Counted from the first letter of the stretch, positions 10,553-23,660 are shown. The stretch is DNA of 64,000 nt from Pseudofabraea citricarpa (GCA_029641185.1 JAPWGK010000006.1:744001-808000); one strand, 5' to 3'. The notes: generated by a model from the sequence alone, not told the origin. Numbers and translations: made by a program.

Positions 10553-12629
10553 TCACAACTCAGAAGAGAGATGATCTTTGACTGAGTCCTTGATGGTATC
10601 CCGTGGATAAGTCGTTACAGGCTCGGCTGGCGTACCGATTCCTGACATGGGCGAGACGACTCCGCTGGGGGGAACGGGGATCTTGATGTCCTCTGGTGAA
10701 CTGGGAATAATATCTGATGGCAGTCCAGGGATCAAGATGCGCTTGGCCTCGTTTTGATACGAAGCGGGGATGATCTTGGTTGAAATCAGTAAAATATTGC
10801 ATGCAAATACCGAGCTAACTTACCTCGATGATCTCGTTTCTAGGGAACTTGAGCTTGGGAATTTCCATGGCGTCGCATGCCATCAAATATCCATACAGAA
10901 CCCGGAGAACTGATTCGTGGGCAATGATAAGGAGATCATTCTGCTCACGTTCTAGCTCAAGAATGATGGGCTCGAGACGAACAGCAAGGTCATGATATGA
11001 CTAAGGCTTTGTTAGAACGAATAAACACAAGTGAATTGTCTGCATACCTCAGCTCTCGGGTATCGATGATGGTAAGGATCCAAATCATGCTTCTCTACCT
11101 CATCTGGATATATACGACGAATGGCTCTCTCTGACATCTTTTCGCACACGCCAGGGTTCAATTGACTCATTTGCGATCGCTGGCGAACTCGATAACCCAA
11201 ACCCTCCAAGTACTCAGCTGTTTCGACGGTTCTCTTGCGAGTTGACGTCCATACGGCGAGCGGCTTTAGTGGAGAGTCAGAACCACCATCAGCAATCAAA
11301 GCAGCTCTCTCCTCCTCGCGATGTTTGAGCAGAGCGTCGGACATTGTCTTGGCATAATCTCTACCCTCGTCCGAAAGAGTTGCATCAGCTTTATAAGAAT
11401 CCTCCTGGCTGGATGTACCGGCTCTGGCAAAGAAGGTATGGCGAGACTTGATATGCAGGTTCATGAGATAGAATACAATACGATGGGACAGATAGCCGAA
11501 GCTGACATTGTTGTACTGGATGCTCTCGCCAGCATTGATCATTTTGACATAGTTGAGATCTGACTCATTCATCGTCTCAAAAGATGGGATCTTTGTGTCA
11601 ATTCTCTTGAGATAAAGATTGGCAGCTTCATCGGGTTCCATTCCAACAAACTATACTACGTTAACATATTTGGTTTGCGAGCGGCAGGGTTTTAATCTTA
11701 CATCTGGCGACGAGATCTTGACACTGCGGGCATTTTCTTGCAGAATTTGTGCGTCAGTAACGTAGGATTCCAGGAACAAGGTCTGCGAATCCAGGTTAAT
11801 AAGTTATCTGAAATTGCCATCGTTCCAGCTTGACAGAACATACCTGGACATCATGCTTTGCGAACTCCTTGGCTAAAGAACGACGACCACCGGATAGCGG
11901 ATTGACGGCATCATAGATTGCAACTTGGCCATTCTCATGATTCAACCAAGCATAGATATCTTCGCGGCACTTCTTGAGAATCTTTTGTCGGAGCATGACT
12001 GATTGAGCCGAAGCATTGATGAAGAAGTAATCATCAGGCACCTCTACTCCAGGGCCCATGGTAGCACGTCGGTAGTCACCCAAGTGGAAAATCCTAGTCT
12101 TAACACCAAGCCTATAGAGTCAGTACTTGTGAGATGCGCCAGAAGCGAGCACTAACCATTGTAGATAGCGGGACAGAGAGACAGAAATATGCCTGTAGAA
12201 GATGGTCAATGGGTTTGTAGCAGAAAGAATAAAGAAGCGCCATGAATTCTCCACTTACGTCTTTCCTCTAGCAGGAGGCCCAACAAGCACGATGGCAATT
12301 CTTCCAGAATGGAAAAGTCGTCCTGACATGGTGCTGTACAGTTGAGCCGGAGCCATGTGTGACTTTTCATCGGGAAGGTCGTGAACGCCATCGATGAAGG
12401 TGGATGATCGTCTGCGATATCTAGGAGAGTTCGCAGCAATTTCCGCCGTACTGTTGGCATTCAAATTGTCAGCCAACTCAGGGCGTTTGCCACCTTTCTC
12501 ACACTTCTCTTCTTTCTCAACAGAGCTTTGTGGGGGTCCAACTTTGGCCAGGTCGAGGACTTCGTCTTCCATTTGGCTGTTTTGAGACGATTCACCAGCC
12601 ACTGGGGAGATGCTTTCTTCTTGAGTCAT
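10553..12629 (-). CDS. PFK26: 6-phosphofructo-2-kinase with degenerate phosphatase site
   Basis: This is a member of the bifunctional PFK-2/FBPase-2 family, which sets the level of fructose-2,6-bisphosphate and so controls glycolysis. Seven exons (12259-12629, 12157-12192, 11844-12111, 11702-11782, 11048-11650, 10824-11000, 10553-10774) sum to 1758 nt, 585 residues. A Ser-rich N-terminal extension of about 110 residues precedes the Walker A motif VGPPARGKT. The kinase domain continues with GDYRRATMG and YDAVNP. The phosphatase half is recognisable (LNPGVCEKMSERAI, then IIAHESVLRVLYGYL). However, its catalytic RHG motif reads RAG, with Ala at residue 329 (codon 11420-11422) in place of the phospho-accepting His. 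I therefore expect kinase activity only, as in yeast Pfk26, where a Ser replaces this His. The symbol follows that analogy and is not proven orthology. Confidence 0.92.
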
Positions 12630-13533
12630 CTTGTATGGGAAAGAAGGACAAGGTATGACTTTATATACGGATCAAGTTATACAGGTAAAGATTGGCAGTA
12701 TGAGAGGGGAGGTTTGTTGTTGTGTTGTGTTCTTGTGTTTTTATGTTGTTGTCGCTATACGAACAAATTTGGGAAGAGAGACTCACAGTAGAGTGTCCAT
12801 CTTTGCCACCACCTACCGCCGAGAAAACGATTTGAAATTTGAAACGGTAAAACAAGACAAGAAATTTTCAGAGTCGCACAGTTTCCTCTGGCTATAATGT
12901 TCAAAAACAACCTCCTTCTTTATCCTCCCTTCGTGGCAGCCGACAATACCGTGAAGTCCGCAGACAAACAAGGGGGTAGCTTCTTGCCGAGGAGAACCAA
13001 GCTTCTGGTCTGCTGGGGAGTATATAGCTCTGTCTTAGTTCAATGAGCAAGCGACTCGGATACTATACAGGTCGTCGGTGGCTCTTGTAGTCGTCTAGAA
13101 ATCAGTTCTCATAAATCAGAGGTGTTGAGAGAGTCACAGTGAAGTGTACGGTGAGAAGGAAGAAAAAGTAAAGGTGTTGCAAAGCTCTAAAACGCCTTAT
13201 CGGTCTTGATAGTCACAGAGGCTATATTTAAGATTCGCTTAGGAGCCCAATCGTATTGGCCTGTCACGCAGAGCCGAACGAACCCTCGACCATGGCGTCT
13301 TCCAGGTTTGCGCCTGAGGCTGTCATCTTGACACCTCGTATCTCAGGCGTCATCTGCGAAGCTCCTTGTCCAGAAAAAGTTGAGCGAGTCGAACATCATT
13401 CTACTTTCAGGTGCATCTCGAGGCTCATCGGTCAACAACCCTCGACTCCCATCCAGCATCTCACCTCCATCTCATATACAGGCGTCTTCTCTCGTCTTGC
13501 TCCAACACCCTCGTCAACCTCAATTCCTGCGTC
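12630..13533. promoter_or_regulatory. Divergent promoter region, PFK-2 / TOM40
   Basis: This gap of about 900 bp lies between two divergent start codons. A short open frame at 13256-13552 overlaps the TOM40 start in another frame and looks like leader sequence rather than a gene. No clear regulatory motif can be named. Confidence 0.45.
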
Positions 13534-14755
13534 ATGTCTTCCTTTGAGCTAGAGAAGGAATCGCCATTAGCCTTCTTGGCTAACAACGCTGTAGCTTCAG
13601 CTCTGGCAGATCAATATACATCTTTCCAAGAACGGAGGCAGGCTTTAGGGTTGTCAAACCCAGGAACTGTAGAGAATATCGCCCGCGAGGTTCAGCGCGA
13701 TGTATTCCTTAACAACTACACCTTCTCCGGCCTGAGGGCCGATCTTACCAAAGCCTTCAGCATCGCACCGTTATTCCAGGTCTCGCATGCATTTGCAATG
13801 GGCTCGCAAGGGCTACCCCCATATACCTTCGCAGCCCTGTTTGGCACAAACAAGGTATATATTATCTGAAGCTGGTGGACAAACAAACATGGCATCAAGC
13901 TTACAAATTTCCGTCTTCAATGGCTAACACAAAATTTCTTAGATCTTCATGCAAGGAAATGTCGATAATGAGGGACAACTATCCACCCGATTCAACTACC
14001 GATGGACGCCTTCATTTGTTTCAAAGACCCAGATTCAGATTGCACCAGGGCCTAACCAGGCTATGGCACAATTTGATAACGAATACACCGGAGCTGATTT
14101 CACAGCCTCTGTTAAGGCTCTGAACCCATCGTACATCGATGGTGGACTGACTGGTATCTTCATTGGTAGCTACCTTCAATCAATCACCCCCAGCCTTGCT
14201 CTCGGTCTGGAGGCAATCTGGCAACGTGCAGCCTTGAACCAAGGTCCAGAGACAGCTGTGTCATATTGCGCCAAGTACAAGGGCAGCGACTGGGTTGCTA
14301 GCGCTCAACTGCAGGCGCAAGGAGCAATCAGCACATCATACTGGCGTAGGTTGACAGACAAGGTTGAGGCAGGTGTTGATTGCAACCTCCAGTTCGCTGG
14401 CTTGTCCGGTGCCGGAGCAATGATGGGAGGTGGAAGAAATGAGGGTGTTACAACTGTTGGCGCCAAGTATGACTTCAGAATGTCTACTTTCAGAGCCCAA
14501 GTTGATTCTACCGGAAAACTGAGCTGCTTGTTGGAGAAGAGAGTCGCACCACCTGTTCAATTGACCTTTGCTGCCGACATGGATCACTTCAAGGTTCGTA
14601 ACGATCCACTATTATATGAGGATACAGAGCTAATACATGGACCATAGCAACAAGCCAAGATTGGTCTAGCAGTATCTATCGAGGCCGGAAGTGAAGAACT
14701 CCAAGAACAACAAGAAATGGCAGGCGGCGCATCACCTGCCCAGATCCCATTTTAA
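13534..14755 (+). CDS. TOM40: Mitochondrial import channel Tom40
   Basis: Tom40 is the beta-barrel pore of the TOM complex in the outer mitochondrial membrane. Three exons (13534-13854, 13943-14593, 14648-14755) sum to 1080 nt, 359 residues. Conserved family blocks are visible: [67 protein letters not shown] and [20 protein letters not shown]. Near the C-terminus [10 protein letters not shown] fits the beta-signal used for membrane insertion by the SAM complex. The start [15 protein letters not shown] agrees with the fungal family; an upstream open frame lacks a better ATG. Confidence 0.95.
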
Positions 14756-14858
14756 GCAGATTATGAACGAAACCCACTCCTCCACTCCCGCCTAATCGAT
14801 ATCTAATGTCTCCCTCTCGAAGCCATTGCACTTTGGCTTCTCCTATCAATTGTCTCCA

Positions 14859-15236
14859 TCATGACACCACCAAAATCATCCTCTTCTTTTGACGCTTAAA
14901 TGTCTTACTATCAACCAAACTCTCGTTCGAAAGCAGGAAAAGCTGGCGGCATCCTGAGTTGTAACCGTCTGTCAGATCTACATGGGGGTTTACGACAATG
15001 AAACGTTTTTTCTCGAACTCCATAGACTTCCTCATATACAGTACTGTTTTGTTTTCCTTTTCACTTTGCGTTGCATGCCAGACGAGCGATTCATTCCCTC
15101 TGCTTTGGTTTGTTTGGGTTTGGGGACCGGATTTTGACGGGGCAGGATGAGACTCGAGATGGGATTGTATTTGTGTATTATAGTGGCCGCTTCTTTGTGT
15201 GCGGGATACGGGTGGTTCAGGCATGCAATTCGCCAT
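14859..15236 (-). CDS. Hypothetical small protein (weak)
   Basis: An ATG at 15236 in a fair context (acaATGGCG) opens a 125-residue frame that ends about 100 bp from the TOM40 stop, tail to tail. The product is polar and Ser/Asn/Gln-rich in its first half and Lys-rich near its end. It resembles no family I know, and it may simply be TOM40 3' flank read backwards. Confidence 0.15.
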   Translation of the reverse strand: MANCMPEPPVSRTQRSGHYNTQIQSHLESHPAPSKSGPQTQTNQSRGNESLVWHATQSEKENKTVLYMRKSMEFEKKRFIVVNPHVDLTDGYNSGCRQLFLLSNESLVDSKTFKRQKKRMILVVS

Positions 15237-18200
15237 TGTAGATACCTTGCCCTGTGTATAAAATGAAAAATATATGATGTTGAAGATGTCTCTAGAGTGC
15301 TGTGAGTATTTCCAGAAGTGATTTTCTTCTGTTTCCTTTTTGTCGAGTATTAGTTGCACTTAGGATATATCTCTTCAAACTGGCTTACCGCGTAAATGGG
15401 TCAAGAGTTAATAGTTCTTATAGGATACCTATTATCATTCTATTTAACAAACGAAGGGAGTAGGACGAATATGCCAGCTCTGCTGGTTTCTACGTACGTG
15501 TAACTGCTTACTTCCAGCAAGAATCGCATCATTATTCGGGATCAATTGCTCAATTCACAGGCAGGCCATCTCGCCCTTCACCATGCTGTTCAACAAGTTT
15601 GACGTTGCTAGCTAGTATGGAGTGCTCAACCCATAGGGAGATGGGACGAATCGTCTAGTTTTGGAGACCAGGTCGAGCTCGACCGAAAAACTGCACATGT
15701 ATCTATCTATCTACTGCACTGTGCCTTTGATAGAGGTAGGTTGGTTAGTATAAGTGCAATCACAGTGGTGCTAGTGCTTGTGCTTGGGCTTGTGCTTGAG
15801 ATCATACACAACCAAGGCGAGTGAAATAGCTACCTAGGCTTCTAGTATGGAGAGGTACCTGCTACGTGCGATGTGGATTGACGAGGCGGTTGCTTCTAGA
15901 CCGGCTGGTTGGCTGGTTGCAAGGGGGGGCTTGGAACTCGGAGTCCTATTTACCCGGAGAGTTCTTTTTTATATTCGTTTTGACATTGGAGAGTGGACGA
16001 TGTCACTATCTAGGGTTAGGTTGAGTTGATGTCAATAGGTCAATATATATACGATACCCTTGACGCGAAGGAGGAGAAAAGGAAAGACGACAAGGAGTTG
16101 GCGAGGAGCAGGTAGGTAGGTAGGTATAGTTCTTGCGAGTCCTGATGAAAAGAAGACTTCTTAATATACCTGGGAAGGATATCTTAATCCCGCAGATTAT
16201 CAGACCTGTTGACGAAGGGCTTAGGGGCTTTCATCGCGTGCGTTGTGTACCATAAGTATATCACAAAATATAAACTTCCTTTCCTGTCGCACTTCTGCGG
16301 TACCTCTTTGACAATCCTAATTTTGGGGGTTCTGGGTGTTATACCTCATCCTGTTGTGATGTATTCAGAGATAGTAATCTGTATGGTTTTATCCTTATGT
16401 TCTTTCCTGTTTCCATCTCTACTCAAAGTATTATCCATATTCTACACCTCGTACAAGACAACCGGGTTCGTGTAAGATTTAAACAAGATCGGTATTATCC
16501 CAAAGGCAACTTCTATTCTATTGCAGCTGTCTCTTCACACTTTGCTGTTGTGATAGAGCTTGTTGTCAATTATCATCATGTCGCTTAACATGTGCAACGG
16601 ACGGATATACTTGCACGCGGAACTCTCAGACATGATCTTGAGCCATGATGAGTAAGATAAGATATCATATATCATGGAGGACCCTCAAGGGTGTTATATG
16701 ATAGCCCTCAGAAATATAACCTGCGAAGAGAACTATAGGACCATTCCTATGGCAAGTGGATACGACTCACCCGCGTGTCGACAGCACCAGGAGAAAACCA
16801 TGCATGTGTGAATAGCGGTTCAATTGATAAAGTCCCTTCCCGTTTACAACACCCACTCACTCTTTATTTCCAGCCACTCGCTACTTCGCGGCCAGCTTAC
16901 GAGTACTCCTCACAAGCAAATTGACCTGGTATCACAACTTCTCAAACAACCCGCTCATAGCACGCCACACAGGAATCGTTTCCTTGACATCTGAAGACAT
17001 CCTACACAACACGATTATGTTTCCGAAATAGATTCATCGAGATCACCTACAAGAGACCAGACCAGATCAGACCAGCCCTGCTGTCACAAAACCAGCTGAA
17101 CATCCTAACATGACGACTGTGACATCGGGATGATTTCTTCCGTGGATCGTGGGAACAAACTCCCAAACAGCAAAGATGCCGCATGTTATCCACAGAGCTG
17201 GGAAATATGTGGAGGCGAGGCTGAGGAAAGGATGAGGATGGAATGGTAGAGATGAAACAACACAGATCTTCAAAACAACGAGGATGATGCCCGGGACTTA
17301 TGTAAACCGATCACTAGAGGCCGAGATGAAGGATGGAAGGAGGAGGCGCAGAAGGCAGGGTTTTCTTTGCCCAAGAGTGAAAGCCAGCCGTTACAGTAGG
17401 ACGTACAGAGACTGCTCCGCCTAGCCCATTCCTAGAGCACATGGCTGACCTCGAGAAAGCAAGAAATAGCATCGCGGTAATGAAATGCCATCCTCCCTAT
17501 TTTCAACCCGAAAAAGAAAGGAGGCGAAGGACAATCACATGCCATTACGACACGTGATAATGGATGCGCATCATCACTTTTCACTTTTTGATGCCCAACC
17601 TTGTGAAGCAACTCGACGACAATCATCGCGTGGAGCGCGAGTTAAAAAGTAATTATGAGCACTACTGTACTTACCGAGTACCAGTAGGGACAGATTAAGC
17701 TTCGTCGCGCAGCTTCAGGAGAGCCATCCGAGGGTTGATACCCGCACGGAAAAAGCTGGACTGGGCTGGACTGGACCATGATTGAATGATGATGATGTCG
17801 GTCGCAGCGGGTACAGGCGAGGTTTCCATTAATATTATTGTGGATGCATCGAGGGTCGGGGATTGTTCATGACCCGACATACTGTCCTCGTCAGTACGTA
17901 GCGTGTGATCTGAAGTTGTACAGTACAATACATGTACCGATCGGAGGTATTATGGTGGCACGGCACGGGCGACATGGACATGCGAGGCGCTGCATTTGGA
18001 TGTGAGTGATTTACGGTGGGCGAGTCGGAAGTCTTGGATGGTAAGGGGGTTCACAAGCTGACCCTGGCTCAGGGATATGAGATTCGGAGCTCGTGGCGAC
18101 AATGCATCGTCCTGTATTGGGGATGCAAATTGAGGGTGTATGAGTGGTGGCAATAAGTGCTGAGCAGAAAAAGAAGCTCTTCGGCGATGACATGACATGA

Positions 18201-21200
18201 CGACGACGAGAGTTGCAAAGGCTGGTGGTGATGGTGGTAGTGGTGGTGGTTGACGTTGATGTCCGCAGGCACAACAGCCAGCCTGCATGCGTGCATAGAG
18301 ACAGACAGACAGACAACAGACAGGGCGGTACAGATGCATGTCTGCATTGCCAGTAGCTGACCACGAGAGAAACGCCATCATTTCTGTATGCAGAGAATGG
18401 CAGCCAAAGTGCTTCTCATGTCACTTCTCCATGGTGTTGTTGATCCCCTCTTGTCCTCCTGTCCTCTTGTGCCCTCAACCCCGCTCTGGTGCTCTTGTCT
18501 GCGGGGTAGCTCCACGAAGCGCCTCGAAGCTCGCTCGCTCGCATGGCACGCTTTGATGGCTCTGCACAGTGTCGTCACCCAGGATTAATCGCGCGCATAC
18601 TGATGAACCGGTCGAGGCGGGAGTGATTGGTTGCTGCGGTCGGTGCCCTTGCTTGAGCATTGGCGATGAGAGGTTCGAAGGGGCAAGATTATCAGAAGAA
18701 CAAGATACTCACCTACAATACTGGACTGTACGTGCTCTGCAAAGCATTCCGCAGCAGAAGCTTTCCATAACATGTTGTACGAGGGCGGGCAAGCAAGCAC
18801 AGCTCATCACCCATGCCATGGCGATTGTAACGTGGTCTATGGAATTGTGTGGCACGCGCCAGCCCAGGCCAGGGTCATATCTTCAAGCGATCTCGACAGC
18901 GTTCCACGGCAGGATAGTGCTTTGGAGAGTCGAGACAATAATGTGATAGGACTCGGGATGATGTGGTGGTCGGATTCAATAATACTTGTACTTTGGTACT
19001 GTAGTCATCATGAGAGAGAGAGCGGCCTGCTTCTGGGAGAACATGGGTACATGTCGAGGCTCGAGACTCGAGAGTAGGAAGATTGGATAGTCCGAGATTG
19101 ACTTTCAGCGGTGGCTGAGTGACCGAGTCTGGCCTCGAACTATGAATAATCCAACAGATTCTTCTTGTGAGGATTGCATTTGAAGCGCCCAGGGGAAGGT
19201 TGGAAAGGTTGGAAAGGTTGGAGACTTGAAAGGTCAAAAGGTCACGAGAACATCTTTAGAGCGGACCGGCGTCTGAGAAAGTGGAGCCAGCTTATTTTTG
19301 CCCCGTTTTCAACGCAGAGGCAGAGTCGAATACGGCACCACCCATGTCGGATCTTGGATGAACAAGAAGCCCATCTGCATTGTTCTGCTTGCATCCCGGT
19401 TCGCATGGCCGGGTCAAGACTCACGACGACGACGACTGGAAGAATCTCAGGAGTCAGGAGTAGTCAGGAGTCGGGACCTTCAAAAATAACCTCACCACCC
19501 CGTCCGTCAGGTCTGCTGCTCCCGTGACTGGTGGGGCAGGGTGGGTGGGTGGATAGTGGTGTGTGCTCTGTGTCTGTTATGTGTGTTATGTGTGTGATGT
19601 GCTGATGTTGATGCTTATGCTTATTACTATTATGCTGGTGGTACAGGAGCTGGCGGTATTGGGAGGAACTTGGCATCGCTTGCTGGCGGCTTCAAATGCT
19701 GTTCTGCTCACAATCCTTCAAGCCATCTAGGCCAGTTCGTTGGCTCACGGCTTTGGCTATGGTCCTTCCAAACCCCATCACACTCCAGAGTCCAGACACT
19801 GCAAGTCATAGGTCTCTGCCAGGGTCGCGTCTGGTTCAACCTCGACCAGGGAGCTTCCCACGATGCTGGTATGCCTTCTTATTGGACTTGGGATTTTCAC
19901 CTGAGCCGGCTTGGAGAACTGGCAATGGTGTTTTGATGAAGCAATAATGTGAGCTTTAGCCCAGCAGGCTCGAGACGACGGGTTGTCGTTTACGCTTCAC
20001 TAATGGCTTGCCAATTCGTTGATTTTCAACTTCCACTCAGCTCTTCCTCAACTCTCAATTCAACTCTTGCTCTTCTCTCACTCTCCTCTTCGCTATCACC
20101 CTCGCACCTCGCCTACCTCTTGACTCTTGATTCTCGAGGCTGCCGTGCACAGGACAGAAGGTGTCTGTGCCGACTTTGAGACAGCTCCATGGCTTGGCGT
20201 GGATCAAACCATGGCGATTGTGATTATTGCATGCACAGCTCTGGAATGATGGAGACAATTCACACCACGCGGCAGCCCTCACCTCTGCTTCTCTGTTATC
20301 GGGATGCTGGCGTTTGGGCATGCGGCGCTCCCGTGCTCCCTAGTCACGAAACGTGATGTTTCCGAGCCCTCTGAGCTTATAAAAAGGGGCTGTTCCTCGC
20401 ACGATGTCCAAATACCCACCTGTCTCGTCCCAGATAGAGTACCAGGCTGCGCGGCGAGTCGGCGACGACGTCGGAAACTGGCCTGTGCTTGCGCCGGCTG
20501 AGCTTGGATTCCTTCGTGAGCCTCGTGTGGCAGGGGGCGCATCTACGCATCTCATCCTTGGGATCATCGCGAGGGCAGATTGCTGTGGGATTGTTACTGT
20601 ATTGCCTTGTCTTGTCAAGCACAGCAGCAGCAGCTCCACAGCAGCTCTGGCTCTCTGACAACAATGCCAATAATCACAAGCAACAGAGCTAGCTACTAGC
20701 TAGTAGCACCTCTGACAAGAGCGCTGCAGCAGAAAACGTGGTTATCACACCGTCCGTAACCGATGACATGACATCTCATAAGGTATGAATGATACTATGG
20801 AGCATCATGGGTGGCACCAGCGAACATTGGCCTCCCGATTACTCAGATCAGAGACATCTCTCTAGCTCTGTCACAGAGGCAACCAGAGGCCAGAGACCAG
20901 AGACCAGACTGCCAGACCCGGCCACAGTGACCCGGGCCAGGCCACCACCCTCAGCACCGCAACCACCACCATCATGACCACGTTGATGCTGTACGGAATG
21001 GAGAACTGGTGTAAAAGCTTTGTTTTCATGTACCTCGATGCACAAGGCTCTGCTTCAGGCACGTAGCTTGCACGTAGCTCGGAGCAGCTGATGGCAATGC
21101 TCTCTTCACGTTGGATCAGGGCAGAGCGGTTGCTGCAGGAGATGGGACGCGCTTATGCATTCGTGTCTGATTCTGGATGCTGAAGTGGTGCGTTGCTGGT

Positions 21201-21448
21201 ACCAATCGCACGCAGCAGGCGGCAGGCGGAGCCCACAACTAATGTAAATAATGACGGATTGGAAATGCAAGAGGCGCGTGCTGCAAAATCAATTTTATAC
21301 GTTGCAAGCGAGTGTTTGGTGAGGTGTGAGGTGAGGTGTGATGTGTGAGGTGGGAGGTCATTTGACCTTTCTGCAACCCTGAGGTGGACCGTGGGACTCG
21401 TGGAGGACCCAAGACGCCAGGACCAGGAGGGCCTGGCTTTGGCGCTGG

Positions 21449-21518
21449 GAGGCTGGAGGGCTGGAGGGCTGGAGGGCTGGAGGGGTAGCACTGTAGGCGG
21501 TAGGCGGTAGGCGGTAGG
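21449..21518 (+). repeat. GGGCTGGA and GTAGGCG tandem repeats
   Basis: Four copies of an 8-bp unit (gggctgga) are followed within a few bases by three to four copies of a 7-bp unit (gtaggcg). Both are G-rich on the plus strand. Confidence 0.7.
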
Positions 21519-22665
21519 GTAGGTGGTTAGGCATTGTAGGGGACTGTAGGGTGCTGTAGGGTAGACAGTACCGTAGTGGGCTCAGGTCAGGGCTGGCAGC
21601 AGAATAGAGGGGGCGTTGGTTAGCCTTTTAGGGGTGCGTCCTGCCTAGCACGGCGAGACGGGCCCTAAAGATTTGCATGTCACGCATCCCAGCAGAGCCT
21701 TGCCCTCGCTCTGACAGGGGCCGAACTCTCGAGTCTCTGCTGTAGTGTAGGGTACAGCCTGCACCTCACTACAGACTCACCACAGCACTCACTACAGCAC
21801 TCACTACAGCACTCACTACCGTACAACTCTGAGCCCAGTATCTTCTTCAGCAGGAAGCCAAAGCCAGAATAGCATCAAGAACTACTTACAGTCCCAACCA
21901 CCTACTGTACCTACTACTTACCACTTACCACTAACCACTTACCAGCCCACCCCATCCCATCCCATCCCAATTGAGCACCGAAGTTGCCTGTTGTAGTGCA
22001 TCTAGAAGCCCAATCGATACAGTACTGCACCCAACCTAAAAAGCTTCGTTTCCTGTTCGGTAAATCATCACCTTCTCAGCTCTTACTTGCTGCTGTTGCT
22101 GCTGCTGTCTGTCTGCTAGTTATCCTACCTACCTATCTGCCTGAGTAAAACTCCCTCTCTCTCTCCTATCATCCTCTTCATCCTCCCCCTACACTTTCTC
22201 ACCTAGAGCCCAACAATCACATCAACCACATCAACCGCATCTTTCTTCTGTTGATTTCCATCACCCATCACCCACCACTCCTTCACTCCTTCACCCCAAT
22301 CTGTCCCGTACGTGCCACCGGCCGCCGCACAGGAAAAATAAAAAAGACTTTCTTGTCACTCATGAACACGCCCCCTGCTCCTCCTCCTGCAGCAGAAAGA
22401 GCATCGCAACGTCAGTCAAGCACGCTAAGGCTAACATCGCAATAAGCGACTCATAGCCTGTCCTTACACCCTACAACGTACACCCTACACCCTACACACC
22501 CTACATCCTACTGTCCGCACTCACCTCACCAGACAAAGACTAGAGTCACCCATCAACAGTCACAGTCAAGTAACTGTCAATCCAGTCAGTCAGTAGTCAG
22601 TCAGCCAGTCAACCACAAGTACTAGGGCAGCACAGCACAGCTCCAGCCAGCACAGCACAGAACCA

Positions 22666-22694
22666 TACAGTACAGTACAGTACAGTACAGTACC
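22666..22694 (+). repeat. TACAG pentanucleotide tandem
   Basis: Five perfect copies of tacag plus a partial unit occur about 970 bp upstream of the GSK-3 start. GTAC is palindromic, so the motif reads similarly on both strands. Confidence 0.75.
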
Positions 22695-23060
22695 AATCGT
22701 CGAGCACTACCCAGTCCAGTTACTCCCCCCTCCCAGCCCCAGTATCCCCCCAGTTCCCGTTCATTCTCACTTCACTACAACAACATCCGCAACCGCTCTG
22801 TCCACGTCCATCTACCCTTTCTCTCTCTCCCCCCCCCAACGCTACCACCGTCCATCGACATCATCAACAACCTCAACTCAACACAACAACGCCAGAGATC
22901 TCAGACAAGAGAGCGAGATTCGTGTTGTGCTGCAGCTCCCAGCCCACCAGCCCACCAACCCACCACCAACCCACCAGCCTCCAGCCTCCAGGGATCCCAG
23001 ATACGGAGGGCCACTGCTGACCATTGCGCACTGCTCCACACACAGCCCGACGGCATCCAA

Positions 23061-23104
23061 GCCAGCAAGCAAGCAAGCAAGCCAGCCAGCCAGCCAGCCA
23101 GCCC
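23061..23104 (+). repeat. CAAG then CCAG tetranucleotide tandem
   Basis: A run of caag units passes directly into a run of ccag units, in the presumed 5' leader of the GSK-3 gene. Confidence 0.7.
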
Positions 23105-23660
23105 ACCAGCCTAACCAGCCTACCAGCCTGCCAGGACCGGCCTCTGCCATCCATCCACCAAACGTTCAATTCCCAGGCCCATTAGTCTCAAAACCGAGCG
23201 CGTGAGCCAGTCTTTCGGGCCAAGCTCACCTTACCTAAAGGACTTTTACTACCCTCACCTTACTTCATCAAACGACACCTCCACACTTTCAAACCTGCAC
23301 CACCAACCTACCTCGAATCGAACCGCATCGTACGCCTTGCACCTCCTACCACCCTCCACCGTCCAACAACATTCCACGCCCTCTCCAAAACTCTCAACCC
23401 ACGCTCCGCTGATTCTCCTTGTCCAGCCGCAGTCTCACTTCGGTTATTCCTCTTCTCACTTCACTGTCAATAATTGTTGGTGGGACGCCGTCACGTTACT
23501 GAGCCTCCAACTCCCGTACTTGCCCACTGCGTCTTTAATCCTCAACCCTGCAATCAATTGCCCAACACGGACTTCACGAGGTCTTCAACCACGCTCATCA
23601 ACACCCTACTCGTCTCCAGCCCTCCGCACTCGCGATTGACAAGGTGTTTTGGACCGCAAG

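Larger units (their letters stand above)
14756..23660. other. 8.9 kb gene-poor region upstream of GSK-3
   Basis: No multi-exon gene can be built here, apart from a weak minus-strand frame at 14859-15236. The region is full of simple repeats: GGTA (16111-16126), AGAC (18299-18315), GGGCTGGA (21449-21485), GTAGGCG (21493-21518), TACAG (22666-22694) and CAAG/CCAG (23061-23104). From about 22 kb the plus strand becomes CA/CT-rich, which suggests a long 5' leader or promoter of the kinase gene. TGTAGGG motifs near 21.5 kb and CCCTACA motifs near 22.5 kb lie in opposite orientation. Confidence 0.5.

Noticed and set aside
13256..13552. A 98-codon frame before TOM40
   Set aside because: It overlaps the TOM40 start in another frame and has no recognisable domain; it is treated as leader DNA.
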